This document shows, piece by piece, positions 36,632 through 46,051 of a stretch of DNA of 46,147 bases. Position numbers and translations under genes: made by a program. The notes under the pieces are model-generated. The model ran no database searches. It was not told the origin of the DNA and was given only the letters and a program-made list of their open reading frames with translations. Origin of the DNA: Pedosphaera sp. (GTDB lineage: Bacteria; Verrucomicrobiota; Verrucomicrobiia; Limisphaerales; SXQI01); assembly GCA_025359965.1 (NCBI GenBank), contig JANYDC010000152.1:1-46147 (forward strand). The letters are read 5' to 3'. Within the stretch, counting starts at the first letter, position 1, and every line of letters starts with the position of its first letter.

Positions 36632-37015
36632 TTATTCAAACTGGCTAGGTTTCTCAGGAACCTTGGGAGCTGCAGCGGTGGCACGCTCGACGCGGGCAAT
36701 AAGATTGGAACGAGCCGCAACAGGATCTGCCGCCATCTGCAAGCGCATCTCCATGGCCTTGCTGATGGGAAGACGGGTCACGCCCCTTGGCTGATCCACG
36801 AAACCATAATGCTCCTGGGCATCGGTAGTGGCAGCGCGAAGCTCACGAAGATTCTTATAGCGCTCTTCGGTCTTGTTGGCGGTGATGGCCTTGGGACGGG
36901 CTTCGCTATCGATCTTGCGGATCAATCCGTAGCCGATCAAAAGAGTGGCAAGAATTGCGATGACGTAAATCGGGGTGCGGCCCATGCCGCAACAATTGTT
37001 TTCTGGTTGACTCAA
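36632..37015 (-). CDS. Small one-helix membrane protein of the ACIII operon
   Basis: 127 residues. A membrane helix at about 15-32 (P-I-Y-V-I-A-I-L-A-T-L-L-I-G-Y-G) follows a Cys-containing N-terminus (N-N-C-C-G-M-G); the rest is a charged helical domain ending in an Ala/Pro-rich tail. The start is TTG at 37015, supported by a perfect AGGAGG six bases upstream and overlapping the actF stop (TTGA). I recognise no family. Its position after actF suggests a small accessory subunit, possibly the counterpart of ActG/ActH-type small subunits; this rests on context only. Confidence 0.7.
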   Translation of the reverse strand: MSQPENNCCGMGRTPIYVIAILATLLIGYGLIRKIDSEARPKAITANKTEERYKNLRELRAATTDAQEHYGFVDQPRGVTRLPISKAMEMRLQMAADPVAARSNLIARVERATAAAPKVPEKPSQFE

Positions 37016-38244
37016 TGGGCACCTCCTACGTGAGTGATCGCCTCGGTTTCGGGCTCTTCATGCCATGTCACGGCTTCCTTCAAACGGGGATCCTTGAGGG
37101 GATAAGGCGGATGGGCAAGATACATTCTCTTCACATTCCAGAACAAGATTGCACCGAAGAATACGACACAGAGAGGGTCCCAAATCGTGAGGTGCAAGCC
37201 ATTCGGATAAAGCACGGGCATGATGTTATAGGTCACGTCCATGTAGTGCATGATCCAAGCCCAGACGACGAGGGGGAACATGACCGCCATTTTCAACTTG
37301 AAATCGATGCGAAGCAAGAGGAGGAAGGGCAGTAAAAAGTGACCAAAAATGATGGTGTAACCCAACGCCTCCCAAGATCCTTTTTCGCGAAGAACGTACC
37401 AGAAGGTTTCTTCGGGGATGGCGGCGTTCCAGATCAGGAAGTATTGGGAGAAGTGGATGTAGGCGTAGAACACGGTGAAGGCAAAAAAGACAGTGCCCAA
37501 ATCGTGAATTTGGCGTTTGAAAATGACGTGTTTGAGCGGGCCTCTGGACAGGACAATCATGATCAGATAAGCAGTCGCCAATGTGGTCCACGTGCTGCCG
37601 GCAAAATAGTAGACGCCATACATGGTGGAGAAGAATTGATGCTGCAAGGACTTCATCCAGAAAATAGCGGCAAAAGTCAGTGAAAGCGCAAAAATCCAGA
37701 TTCCACCCGCGCTATAGCGCCGCAACATGACGGTGCAGCGAGGATCGCCTGTCTTGTCCTGCATCAGGGAGTAACGGCGCAGATTCCAAGTCAACCATGT
37801 CCAAACTGCGAAAAGCACCACTGCCACGATGTAGAACATCTTGGGGTTGAACAGAATGGCTTTGGTCAGAAGGGCGTGATCGGGAGGATCCATGGTCATC
37901 CATGGATAAATATAGGTCGAAAGCGCCAGAACCGGCACAAAGAGCAGGCCCATCAGAGGGAGCTGAAAAGCCATGTGTTCCAAGAAGCGGCGGATCGGAA
38001 CGGACCAACCTGCATCGAACAAATGATGAAACAGAACCAGCACGAGCGAGCCCAGACAAAGACTGAGATAGAACATGAAGGCCGTGAGGTAGGAATATCC
38101 GAATTGTTTTACGAGCGGGATATCAACTGTGGAAGCCGTTGTATGAGCTGCGTCGGCCGATTCAGCTGAGAAACCAGTGCCTGCAAAGAGTAAGGCCAAA
38201 ACAGCCATCCAACAGGACCAGCGAAGCAAATTCTTAAGATTCAT
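37012..38244 (-). CDS. actF: ACIII membrane subunit ActF (NrfD/PsrC-like)
   Basis: 410 residues and about ten membrane helices, with a cleavable-looking or first hydrophobic segment near 9-26. It resembles the second polyferredoxin-partner membrane subunit of Alternative Complex III, homologous to ActC; the pair bracket the complex and are proposed to take part in quinol oxidation or proton movement. Typical ActF segments are Y-I-Y-P-W-M-T, M-K-S-L-Q-H-Q-F-F-S-T-M-Y-G-V-Y-Y-F and I-M-H-Y-M-D near 325. It starts 16 bp after actE with AGGAA seven bases upstream of its ATG. Confidence 0.9.
   Translation of the reverse strand: MNLKNLLRWSCWMAVLALLFAGTGFSAESADAAHTTASTVDIPLVKQFGYSYLTAFMFYLSLCLGSLVLVLFHHLFDAGWSVPIRRFLEHMAFQLPLMGLLFVPVLALSTYIYPWMTMDPPDHALLTKAILFNPKMFYIVAVVLFAVWTWLTWNLRRYSLMQDKTGDPRCTVMLRRYSAGGIWIFALSLTFAAIFWMKSLQHQFFSTMYGVYYFAGSTWTTLATAYLIMIVLSRGPLKHVIFKRQIHDLGTVFFAFTVFYAYIHFSQYFLIWNAAIPEETFWYVLREKGSWEALGYTIIFGHFLLPFLLLLRIDFKLKMAVMFPLVVWAWIMHYMDVTYNIMPVLYPNGLHLTIWDPLCVVFFGAILFWNVKRMYLAHPPYPLKDPRLKEAVTWHEEPETEAITHVGGAH
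37022..37027 (-). promoter_or_regulatory. Shine-Dalgarno site deciding a TTG start
   Basis: AGGAGG on the minus strand, within the last codons of actF, six bases before TTG 37015. It fixes the start of the small membrane protein, for which no ATG is available nearby. Confidence 0.75.
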
Positions 38245-38260
38245 GCGTGATTCCTGTGTG

Positions 38261-38884
38261 TTATGGTTTCAAACCCGCCCGCAGGTCGGCGGGAACGTCG
38301 TTGATCCCGCCGAGGCGTGCCAACTGGAGGGCACGCAGATAGGCCACGATATTCCATCGATCCTCAACGGTGACGTTGGCAGCGTAGCCTCCCATCAAAT
38401 TTTTGCCGTAACTGATCGTGCGAAAGATCTCACCGTCAGCCATGGCAACGATGCGTTTATCATGCAGGTTGGCGACGACAGCCATACCGTATTTTTTGGT
38501 GATTCCGTTGCCATCAGCCAAAGGACCGTGGCAGGGAAGACAGGTGATCTGGTAACGCTCTTTGCCACGAGCCATGACTTGAGCCGTCAGAGGGATCGGG
38601 CTGTTTTCGATGAAATTGGTGGTGCCGGTGATGAGTCCGGTGTTGAGGGGATTGTCAAGATAGTGGGAGCCACGCGCGACTGTTCCGGCAACAGGCAGGC
38701 GTGAACCTTTTCCATCAGGGAAAAACAGACTTGGAGCCTCAGGACGCACCTTAGGCTGGCGGTCCATGTCCGGGAATATCTCGATGGGAGTGTGGCGCAT
38801 TTTTTCACCACGGAATCCAGCCAGACCCACCACCGCCAAAATGGCGATGAAGAACACTAAAAAGAATGTGACCCAGTAACGCAT
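38261..38884 (-). CDS. actE: ACIII monohaem cytochrome c subunit ActE
   Basis: 207 residues from ATG 38884. A membrane helix at about 4-24 leads to a region with E-I-F-P-D-M-D, a conserved ActE segment, and then one class I cytochrome domain with C115-L-P-C-H119-G and L-A-D-G-N-G. In Alternative Complex III, ActE and the pentahaem ActA are the periplasmic electron carriers that pass electrons on to oxidase or soluble cytochromes. The gene is one base downstream of the actD stop. Confidence 0.92.
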   Translation of the reverse strand: MRYWVTFFLVFFIAILAVVGLAGFRGEKMRHTPIEIFPDMDRQPKVRPEAPSLFFPDGKGSRLPVAGTVARGSHYLDNPLNTGLITGTTNFIENSPIPLTAQVMARGKERYQITCLPCHGPLADGNGITKKYGMAVVANLHDKRIVAMADGEIFRTISYGKNLMGGYAANVTVEDRWNIVAYLRALQLARLGGINDVPADLRAGLKP

Positions 38885-38885
38885 A

Positions 38886-39425
38886 TCAGTCCTCCACCAC
38901 TTCGATATGCTTGCTGCCGAGACCTTCGAGCAGTTTGCGGGTTTCTGTTGCGGAATACTTGGGATCACCCGCTTCGATCACGACAAAAAACTTGTCATCC
39001 GAAGCAGCGCGAAAACGTTTGTTCTTCAAAAGAGGATTGTAAAGCTTCGGCAACCGATTGAGGAATGCCATGCCCAGCAGAGTTCCAAAGGAAGCCAGCA
39101 GAATGGTCAGTTCGTAGGAAACCGGGAAGGCGTATAGAGGGCTGAACAAAGGTTTGCCGCCCACGATGAGCGAGTAATCAAACTTGTTCATGAACCAGAT
39201 CATGGTCATGCCGGTGGTCAGACCCATTGCCCCACCCACAAAGCTGAAGTAGCCCACAGGTGAATTTCCGATGCCCATTGCGCCATCCATGCCGTGGATG
39301 GGGAACGGAGTGTGGACATCCCATTTCTTGAAGCCCGCCTTCCGCACCTCGCGGGCGGCGTGCATGATGTCGGCCGGAGTAGTGAACTCGGCGATCATCG
39401 CATAAGGTGTAGTAGTGTCAGCCAT
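38886..39425 (-). CDS. actD: ACIII subunit ActD (DUF3341)
   Basis: 179 residues from ATG 39425 (MADTTTPYAMIAEF); the longer frame upstream is in the actC tail and lacks family character. The soluble N-terminal half has the ActD pattern A-A-R-E-V-R-K-A-G-F-K-K-W-D-V-H-T-P-F-P and H-G-M-D. Two membrane helices follow (about 64-85 and 105-125), then a short cytoplasmic tail with D-D-K-F-F-V-V-I-E. ActD contacts the ActC/ActF membrane core and has no cofactor. The gene starts 31 bp after actC. Confidence 0.92.
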   Translation of the reverse strand: MADTTTPYAMIAEFTTPADIMHAAREVRKAGFKKWDVHTPFPIHGMDGAMGIGNSPVGYFSFVGGAMGLTTGMTMIWFMNKFDYSLIVGGKPLFSPLYAFPVSYELTILLASFGTLLGMAFLNRLPKLYNPLLKNKRFRAASDDKFFVVIEAGDPKYSATETRKLLEGLGSKHIEVVED

Positions 39426-39456
39426 GGTAGCAACTTGTAACGCGTTAGGGGCGCTA

Positions 39457-40881
39457 TCAGTGATGACCCTCCTTCGCACCGCCCAAGGGGTGATGCGGGT
39501 CGGCCTGCGGTGTAACACCCTTGACCTCAGCAATGGCGATCATGGGGAGGAACCGCATAAACAACAGGAACAGAGTCAGGAACAAACCGAAACTTCCAAC
39601 AAAGGTCAAAATATCAACGGGTGTTGGCGTGAAATAACCCCAATTGGAAGGAATGTAGTCGCGATGCAACGAGGTAACGATGATCACGAAACGCTCGAAC
39701 CACATGCCGATGTTGACGAAAATGGAGATGATGAACACCACGACAATGTTCTGACGGAACCACTTGAACCAGAACAATTGAGGGCAGATCACGTTGCAAC
39801 TGACCATGGACCAATAAGCCCACCAGTAAGGACCGAAGGCGCGGTTCTTAAAAGCATAGAGCTCATAAGGATTACCGCCGTACCAAGCGATGAAGAACTC
39901 CATGGCGTAGGCGTAACCAACGATTGAACCGGTGGCCATGGTGACTTTGCACATCAGGTCGATGTGACGCATGGTGATCAAATCCTGGAGACCGCAGACC
40001 GTACGGAGCGGAATCATCAAAGTGAGCACCATCCCGAAGCCGGAGAAAATGGCACCGGCCACGAAATAGGGAGGGAAAATGGTAGTATGCCAACCCGGCA
40101 CCACTGAAACAGCGAAGTCGAATGACACGATGGAGTGAACGGACAAAACCAGCGGCGTCGAAATACCAGCCAAAAGCAGGTAGGCTTTTTCGTAATTGCT
40201 CCAGTGGCGGTTTGAACCTGTCCAACCCAACGCTCCCAGACCGTAGGCGAATTTTTGGATTTTTGTCTTGGCGCGATCACGCATGGTAGCGAGATCCGGA
40301 ACCAAACCGGTGTACCAGAAAAGAAGCGAAACAGTTCCGTAAGTGGAGACAGCGAACACGTCCCAAAGCAAAGGCGAACGAAACTGGGGCCAAATGCCGT
40401 TGGAGTTGGGAATAGGGAACAACCACCAGGCGAACCAAATACGACCGACATGGATCATCGGGAAGATACCTGCGCAAGCCACAGCGAACAGAGTCATCGC
40501 TTCAGCAGCACGGTTGATGGATGTACGCCACTTCTGACGCAGCAGGAAGAGCACGGCTGAGATCAAAGTTCCTGCATGGCCGATGCCGATCCAGAAAACG
40601 AAGTTGGTGATGTCCCACGCCCAGCCGACGGGTTGGTTGAGACCCCAGACACCCACACCGGACGAAACCAGATAGGCAATCATCCCGAAGCACATCATCA
40701 TGCCGAGGACGCTCGGAACGAAGAAAAACCACCACCATTTAGGGGTCTTGCCCTCGACGATACCGGCAATGGTGTTGGTAATCCAACCGAGCGAGCGGTT
40801 GTTTAAAACCAAAGGAAGGCGCTCCAATTGTTTGGGGGCATCCACCACTTGCAACGCGGCCGTGCTATGATCTTGAGCCAT
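39457..40881 (-). CDS. actC: ACIII membrane subunit ActC (NrfD/PsrC-like)
   Basis: 474 residues with about ten membrane helices. It is the NrfD/PsrC-type subunit of Alternative Complex III and is expected to hold the quinol site next to the ActB Fe-S domain. Recognisable segments are [36 protein letters not shown] and [19 protein letters not shown]. Its ATG overlaps the actB stop (TAATG), with AGGAG seven bases upstream. The C-terminus ends in a His-rich tail. It is co-transcribed with actA and actB. Confidence 0.95.
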   Translation of the reverse strand: MAQDHSTAALQVVDAPKQLERLPLVLNNRSLGWITNTIAGIVEGKTPKWWWFFFVPSVLGMMMCFGMIAYLVSSGVGVWGLNQPVGWAWDITNFVFWIGIGHAGTLISAVLFLLRQKWRTSINRAAEAMTLFAVACAGIFPMIHVGRIWFAWWLFPIPNSNGIWPQFRSPLLWDVFAVSTYGTVSLLFWYTGLVPDLATMRDRAKTKIQKFAYGLGALGWTGSNRHWSNYEKAYLLLAGISTPLVLSVHSIVSFDFAVSVVPGWHTTIFPPYFVAGAIFSGFGMVLTLMIPLRTVCGLQDLITMRHIDLMCKVTMATGSIVGYAYAMEFFIAWYGGNPYELYAFKNRAFGPYWWAYWSMVSCNVICPQLFWFKWFRQNIVVVFIISIFVNIGMWFERFVIIVTSLHRDYIPSNWGYFTPTPVDILTFVGSFGLFLTLFLLFMRFLPMIAIAEVKGVTPQADPHHPLGGAKEGHH

Positions 40882-43800
40882 TAGTGCGCTCCTTTCTTCT
40901 CACCATGAGCCTCTGAACCATGTTCCTCGTGACCTGAGTGGCCGTGGGCTCCATGAGTTTCCATCGGGCTACCATGCTGTTCTGTGTAATCTTGCAGACT
41001 GAGCGGCATTTTCTGATAGTCCGGCATGGCAGGATTCGGGTTGCGCAAACGGGCCAAATAAGTGGTGCGAGGTTTGGTGTCGAGGAACCCAAGCACAGCA
41101 TAGTCGCGAGGCTGAGTCTTGAGCTTTGAAACCCGGCTGTTGGGATCAAGAAGGTTACCAAAGACAATGGCGTCAGCAGGACAAGCCTGGGCGCAGGCTG
41201 AAGTGAAAGCACCTTCCGGCACACGGACGTCGCCCGAGGCGCCTGCCTTGACCTTCTGGTTAATCTTGGCGTTTTCGATGCGCTGAACGCAGAAAGTGCA
41301 CTTCTCCATCACACCGCGCATACGGACCGAAACGTCGGGGTTCTTGACCAGCTTGGTCAATTCCCATTCATCCTCGGGTTTGTAACCGCGATCAGGATTA
41401 TTCCACCAGCGCTTGAGACCGAACTCGCCATCCATCTGGTTTAGCATCGGGGTCGGATACCACGGGCCCTTGAGTTGCTCACGCGTGCGGCGGTTGAAAT
41501 CGAAAAAGTTAAAGCGACGGACTTTATATGGGCAATTGTTGGAACAATAACGCGTACCGACGCATCGATTGTAAGCCATGACGTTGAGACCCTCCTCGTC
41601 ATGAACCGTGGCGTTGACCGGGCAAACGCTTTCGCAGGGTGCGCTCTCGCAGTGCTGGCAAAGCATCGGCTGATGGATCATTTGAGGGTCTTCCGACGCC
41701 TCGTCATGATTCTTGGCGGAACTACTGAAGTAACGGTCAATACGGAGCCAAGCCATTTCGCGACCACGGGTGACCTGCTCTTTACCAACGACGGGAATGT
41801 TGTTCTCGCTCTGGCACGCCATCACGCAGGCGTTGCAACCGACGCAGGAATTCAGGTCAATCGACATTCCCCACTGATGAATCTGGCTCTTCAGCTCGGG
41901 GTTGGCGTTGTAGGGATGCTTGTAGATCGGGCCGGCGTTGGGGGCATGGGCCTCTAGGTCCATGTTCTTCGCGAAATCGGGCTTCTCGTTGAATTGCTCT
42001 ATGTTGCCCTCGCGGATGATGGGACGGCCTTCCATCAGTCCGTGTTCCTGAGGTGTGGCAAGTTCGTATTTAAGGCCGGTTTTGGTCAGCTTGGCACCAG
42101 ATGCGCTGTTGGAACCGGTGGACGTGCGGAGCGAGTAGGCATTGAAACCAGTGCCCACACCGATGCGGCCGGTGCGTTCGCGACCGTAGCCGAGGGCTAG
42201 AGCGATGGTGTTGTCAGCAAGGCCGGGTTGAACCCAAACGGCACCGTTGATCTTGCGTCCGCCAAGTTCGATTTCGACCAAATCATTTTGATAACGTCCG
42301 TCTTTAGCCTGGCTATTGGCTTCTAATCCCAGCTCGGAAGCGGTCTTAGGACTCAGCAAAACAGCATTGTCCCAGACCAGCTTGGTCACGGGGTCAGGGA
42401 GTTCCTGCAGCCAGCCGTTATTGTTGTAACGACCATCGTCGAGGGTGGAATCTTTGTGGAACACCACATCGAGACTACCGCTTGAAGCGCCAGAGGCCTT
42501 ACCTACGCTGGGCAGCGTGGACAAGGCAAACGCCGGGGCAACTGCGACAGGTGCGCTGTTCGGCAGGAAACCATCATGCAACAAAGTTTTCCAATGATTC
42601 TCGTAATCGGCTTCACCAGCAATCGAACGGAAGGTGGCGCGAGCAACCTCGTATGCGGATGGCTGGGCATAACCGAGAATGCGGGCCAGAAGTTCAAGTT
42701 CAGTCAATCCGCCAAAGAGAGGCTCAACCAAGGGTTGAACGGGCACATAAGTGCCATCAACCGTGCGGCCATCACCCCATGATTCGAGGAAATGAGCTTC
42801 GGAATAATGCCAAGTGGCGAGAGGAGCTGTTTCGTCCTCGTAATAACCGAGGCGAATAACTTCGCGGGCTTTCTTGGCTGCGGCGGAAAAATTGACGTCG
42901 ACCGGTGCGTTGTAGACCGGGTTGCCACCGAGAATAACGAGCGTATCCACCGAGCTTGCATTCAATGCGGATAGCAACTCGGAGAATCCGGTCTCTTTGG
43001 CGGTGGGAGCAGGCAACAGCGTGATGGTGTGGCCGAGACTTCCCAAAGCATTATTGATGGCATTCGCCAGCAAATGAACTTCGAGCGGCTGACGGTGGCC
43101 AGCCAGAACGATGGCTTTGCCTTTGTTGGCGATGAGATCCTTGGCGCATTCGGCAACCCATTTTTCCGGCACACTCGCCCCATTAACAATGGCGTCGGCA
43201 AATTGGGCGGCAATGGCTGGAATGGCCGTGGGATTGCGGCGCATGCGATGATCAGCATTCGCACCGGTGAGGGACATCAAACTTTCGACCACGTAAAGGC
43301 GGCTCATGGAGTCGCCCTGTTTGGTTATTTTGCGGCCTTTGGCAAATCCAGCGATATGGCTTTGAACATTGTCCTCGGAACCGATGAAATCGCAATCCAA
43401 CGAAAGAATCGTGGTGGCGCGGTCCAGATGGTAACGAGGGGTGACGCTGGTGCCGTAGGCTTGGGAGGCGGCGCGGCGATGAATGTCGGTGTCGACCGGC
43501 TCGAACGTAGTCCAAGTAGCCTTGGGGAATTTGGCAGCAATTTCCGACTGCAAACGGACGCGCGATGGGGAGCTGTTGCAGCATGCCAGAATGGCCAGGC
43601 CTTCGCCGGATTTGGAGGCGGCGAGCTGGCCCACCTGCCCCAGATGATCAATGGCGACCTCACGCGAAACGGTATTGCCGCTACGTGTGTAACGCATGGC
43701 CCGATCCGGATCATATAAATTCAGGATGGACGCCTGGGCGTAGAGATCTGTGCCGCCGTTCCCGAGAGGGTGCTGAATATTGCCCTCAACTTTAACCGGG

Positions 43801-44153
43801 CGGCCTTCATGGGAACGAACCACCAGAGGAATCGATGCGCCGCGAGTGGGCATGGAGGTGGCAAAGAATTGGGAGACACCGTGGATGTAACCCTCGGGCA
43901 TCTTCGAGAACGGGAGGATGGTTTCCACCGGGCGGCGGCAGCCGGTCAGACCCAAGCCCGCAAAGAGCATGGAGGCCGACATCAGCTTAAGGAACTCGCG
44001 GCGGCCCTGCTCGTCTTTGAACTCACTGGCTCCTTGAGGAAATTCACGCTCAAGCCATGGCTTTACTGCGGGAGAATCATTTAGATGCTCAATGCTCCGC
44101 CAGTACTTCGGGCCATTATCAGGCTCGGGACAGGATGGGGGGATGGTTTTCAT
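40881..44153 (-). CDS. actB: ACIII large Fe-S/molybdopterin-like subunit ActB
   Basis: 1090 residues. The N-terminus carries a twin-arginine-type motif R-R-E-F-L-K-L-M (51-58) followed by a hydrophobic stretch and a lipobox-like L-T-G-C (69-72), so it is probably exported by Tat and may be lipid-anchored. The body to about residue 730 is a molybdopterin-oxidoreductase-like domain that in ACIII holds no molybdenum. The C-terminal ferredoxin domain has four Cys clusters, at about 769 ([11 protein letters not shown]), 830 (C-Q-H-C), 861 ([12 protein letters not shown]) and 953/987 (C-T-F-C and A-C-A-Q-A-C-P). In known complexes these bind three [4Fe-4S] and one [3Fe-4S]. It starts inside the actA stop (ATGA) and ends in a His/Gly-rich tail. 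Confidence 0.95.
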   Translation of the reverse strand: MKTIPPSCPEPDNGPKYWRSIEHLNDSPAVKPWLEREFPQGASEFKDEQGRREFLKLMSASMLFAGLGLTGCRRPVETILPFSKMPEGYIHGVSQFFATSMPTRGASIPLVVRSHEGRPVKVEGNIQHPLGNGGTDLYAQASILNLYDPDRAMRYTRSGNTVSREVAIDHLGQVGQLAASKSGEGLAILACCNSSPSRVRLQSEIAAKFPKATWTTFEPVDTDIHRRAASQAYGTSVTPRYHLDRATTILSLDCDFIGSEDNVQSHIAGFAKGRKITKQGDSMSRLYVVESLMSLTGANADHRMRRNPTAIPAIAAQFADAIVNGASVPEKWVAECAKDLIANKGKAIVLAGHRQPLEVHLLANAINNALGSLGHTITLLPAPTAKETGFSELLSALNASSVDTLVILGGNPVYNAPVDVNFSAAAKKAREVIRLGYYEDETAPLATWHYSEAHFLESWGDGRTVDGTYVPVQPLVEPLFGGLTELELLARILGYAQPSAYEVARATFRSIAGEADYENHWKTLLHDGFLPNSAPVAVAPAFALSTLPSVGKASGASSGSLDVVFHKDSTLDDGRYNNNGWLQELPDPVTKLVWDNAVLLSPKTASELGLEANSQAKDGRYQNDLVEIELGGRKINGAVWVQPGLADNTIALALGYGRERTGRIGVGTGFNAYSLRTSTGSNSASGAKLTKTGLKYELATPQEHGLMEGRPIIREGNIEQFNEKPDFAKNMDLEAHAPNAGPIYKHPYNANPELKSQIHQWGMSIDLNSCVGCNACVMACQSENNIPVVGKEQVTRGREMAWLRIDRYFSSSAKNHDEASEDPQMIHQPMLCQHCESAPCESVCPVNATVHDEEGLNVMAYNRCVGTRYCSNNCPYKVRRFNFFDFNRRTREQLKGPWYPTPMLNQMDGEFGLKRWWNNPDRGYKPEDEWELTKLVKNPDVSVRMRGVMEKCTFCVQRIENAKINQKVKAGASGDVRVPEGAFTSACAQACPADAIVFGNLLDPNSRVSKLKTQPRDYAVLGFLDTKPRTTYLARLRNPNPAMPDYQKMPLSLQDYTEQHGSPMETHGAHGHSGHEEHGSEAHGEKKGAH

Positions 44154-44800
44154 CGGTGACAGGCGGAGCAGTTCTGAGAGGCGTTGACTTTCCAGTCGTG
44201 GGCGAACTTCGCTCCTTTATCGCGGGCAAAATTCTCGGGGCGTTGCCAGTTTAGGTTGTAGACCTCTTCAGGTGGGCGGATTTGTTCGGCAGGATTGCGA
44301 TGGCAGTCCAAACAGAAACTCATGCTAAGCGATTTAGCATGGTAAACCTCGTCCATCTTGTTGATCTCGCCGTGGCATTGGAAACACGAAACACCCCGGT
44401 TGACATGGACGGAGTGGTTAAAATAGACGTAATCAGGGGTTTTGTGGATCTGAACCCAAGGCACCGGGGTGCCGCTGGCAAAACTTTCACGGACAGGAGC
44501 CAAACGGGGGTCATTGGCCAGCAACTGATTGTGACAGTTCATGCAGGTGTTGGCAGATGGAATATTGGAGAACCAAGATGTCTCAACGCCGTTATGGCAG
44601 TATCGGCAGTCTATCCCCAATTGGTCTGCATGAACCGAGTGAGGGAACGGCACAGGTTGAACGGGCTGGTACCCGACGCGCGTGTACTTGGGGGTAAAAT
44701 AGTAGGTGACACCGGCGGTGGCAACGGAGCCCACCAACGCGACGCCTACCAATACCCTTAGGGGCAGCTTGTTCGTCCACTTGGGAAAAATGTCTGACAT
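44150..44800 (-). CDS. actA: ACIII pentahaem cytochrome c subunit ActA
   Basis: 216 residues with an uncleaved-looking membrane helix at about 14-34 and five CxxCH haem sites: C65-H69, C86-H90, C139-H143, C163-H167 and C211-H215. Spacing and segments such as P-F-P-H-S-V-H-A-D-Q-L-G-I-D-C and V-Y-F-N-H-S-V-H-V-N-R-G-V are those of ActA of Alternative Complex III. It is the first gene of the ten-gene respiratory operon. The complex functionally replaces cytochrome bc1, oxidising (mena)quinol and reducing c-type cytochromes. Confidence 0.95.
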   Translation of the reverse strand: MSDIFPKWTNKLPLRVLVGVALVGSVATAGVTYYFTPKYTRVGYQPVQPVPFPHSVHADQLGIDCRYCHNGVETSWFSNIPSANTCMNCHNQLLANDPRLAPVRESFASGTPVPWVQIHKTPDYVYFNHSVHVNRGVSCFQCHGEINKMDEVYHAKSLSMSFCLDCHRNPAEQIRPPEEVYNLNWQRPENFARDKGAKFAHDWKVNASQNCSACHR

Positions 44801-45148
44801 GGCTTAAAGCGTATGAAAAAGTGTCATTACCTGACCAACGGACTCAAATCTACCATTCACACTGAATAAACGGGAGGGACCTTCGTCTTAATTAAACTAA
44901 TACAACTGACTTAAACACGCAAGATCATAAGGATCACTTTTCCTGCACGAGTGATGATTACGAAGAATATCCCTCCTGTGCAAGTCCTCTTTCAGTGTTC
45001 AGTGCTGATTTTCTTATTGGTTATGCAACCGATTAGCACTGTCCAATCCCTCCTCATCCAACGATGACGAATCACGATGATGAATAGACCTATCGGTTTG
45101 TCCAATGAAAATCTTTGGGAATATTTGGGGAAACTTCGTGAAAAAAAT
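44801..45148. other. 348-bp intergenic region upstream of the ACIII operon
   Basis: This should hold the operon promoter (minus strand) and the end of the metalloprotease transcript. I could not assign -35/-10 boxes with confidence. It contains an A+T-rich stretch around 44890-44940 and a nested hairpin at 45001-45040. A plus-strand frame from 45077 overlaps the metalloprotease tail and shows no family resemblance, so it was not called. Confidence 0.5.
45001..45040. other. Nested hairpin of unknown role
   Basis: AGTGCTGAT (45001-45009) can pair with ATTAGCACT (45032-45040), nine pairs including one G-T wobble. The loop holds a second small stem (45018-45022 with 45027-45031). No T-run follows on either strand, so it is not a plain terminator. 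It could be a structured leader, a regulator site or chance. Confidence 0.3.
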
Positions 45149-46051
45149 TCACGCTTGAGCGTTCCTACGATGGGAAAGCACCAATACCATGATACTCATC
45201 AAGCTTGCGCCCAACCACGTAACCGACTCTGGCACAGGGTTATAGCCCACGGCAATAAAGGCTTGAATGTCAGCATCGGAGATGGTTGACCCAGTGCCCT
45301 TGGAAAGCGTAGGTGCCATGATTCCAAGAGGAGTATCGCCAGCAGAAGCCTTTTTCCAGTGACTGGCCTGCTCGCCGTCGCCAAAGCGCTTGCCTAATGC
45401 TAAGCCAGCCAAAACCGTTTTTCCGCCGTCTAGTGAGAAATATTTAGCCTCGCCATTATCAGTCCAATCACGCAAACCCGGTTGAATCAGGTTGCTCTGG
45501 TTACTGAAGCGAAAAAGATCCAAAGGAGTCATCATGCCTTCGATATCCTCTTCGGGCTTGTCCGCCACATCCAGATCATCTATGCCGGAGATAAACCCCA
45601 AGGCGTGACCCAACTCATGGGTGGCCACGCCTACGAAATCATATTTATCAACGTCAATCCCGTCGTTTGGATTGAAATCGAATTTAAAATCACTGTTGAA
45701 TTCAATGCTGGCATCATTTTTTTTGCCGTGCGGGGCGAGTAAACCCAAAGCTTTGCCGTTGGCGGTGGTAAAATACAGAGAGGTATTGTTGGCGCTGCCG
45801 TCGTGATCTATGTAGGGCTGATCGCTGTAGGCTCCAAAAGGGTTCTCGGCCGTGCGGTTGAGAAGCATGTTAATGCTATTGCCCGATGGGAGGCTTTGTG
45901 CGATCTGAAGCGCCTGACCGGGACGGGTCGGATTTTTCAGGGCACCCGCAACATCGGCGTATGTGGCCAAATCATAGCTGAAACTGGCTTGTCCGAGCAC
46001 TCCCGCCTTAAGGGCACTTCCAAAAACGGCATGTTTTAAAAGCAGGCTATC
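45149..46051 (-). CDS. Zinc metalloprotease with PEP-CTERM-like tail, N-terminus missing
   Basis: The frame is open from 46051 (after an in-frame TAG at 46052-46054) with GTG at 46000 as the first plausible start, giving 283 residues. The motif H-E-L-G-H-A-L-G-F-I-S-G-I-D (from about residue 128) is a zincin HExxHxxG site, and the tail V-P-E-S-V-T-W-L-G plus a hydrophobic helix and R-R-N is a PEP-CTERM variant. It resembles the PEP-CTERM metalloproteases annotated NF038122, but those have a signal peptide and roughly 100 more residues before L-G-Q-A-S. These are absent here, and none of the three minus-strand frames in the remaining 96 bp supplies them. The gene is therefore probably 5'-degraded, or interrupted just at the window edge. 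Confidence 0.65.
   Translation of the reverse strand, partial: DSLLLKHAVFGSALKAGVLGQASFSYDLATYADVAGALKNPTRPGQALQIAQSLPSGNSINMLLNRTAENPFGAYSDQPYIDHDGSANNTSLYFTTANGKALGLLAPHGKKNDASIEFNSDFKFDFNPNDGIDVDKYDFVGVATHELGHALGFISGIDDLDVADKPEEDIEGMMTPLDLFRFSNQSNLIQPGLRDWTDNGEAKYFSLDGGKTVLAGLALGKRFGDGEQASHWKKASAGDTPLGIMAPTLSKGTGSTISDADIQAFIAVGYNPVPESVTWLGASLMSIMVLVLSHRRNAQA

Noticed and set aside
45077..45289. 70-codon plus-strand frame next to the metalloprotease
   Set aside because: It overlaps the metalloprotease 3' end and its translation is an antisense shadow with no domain.
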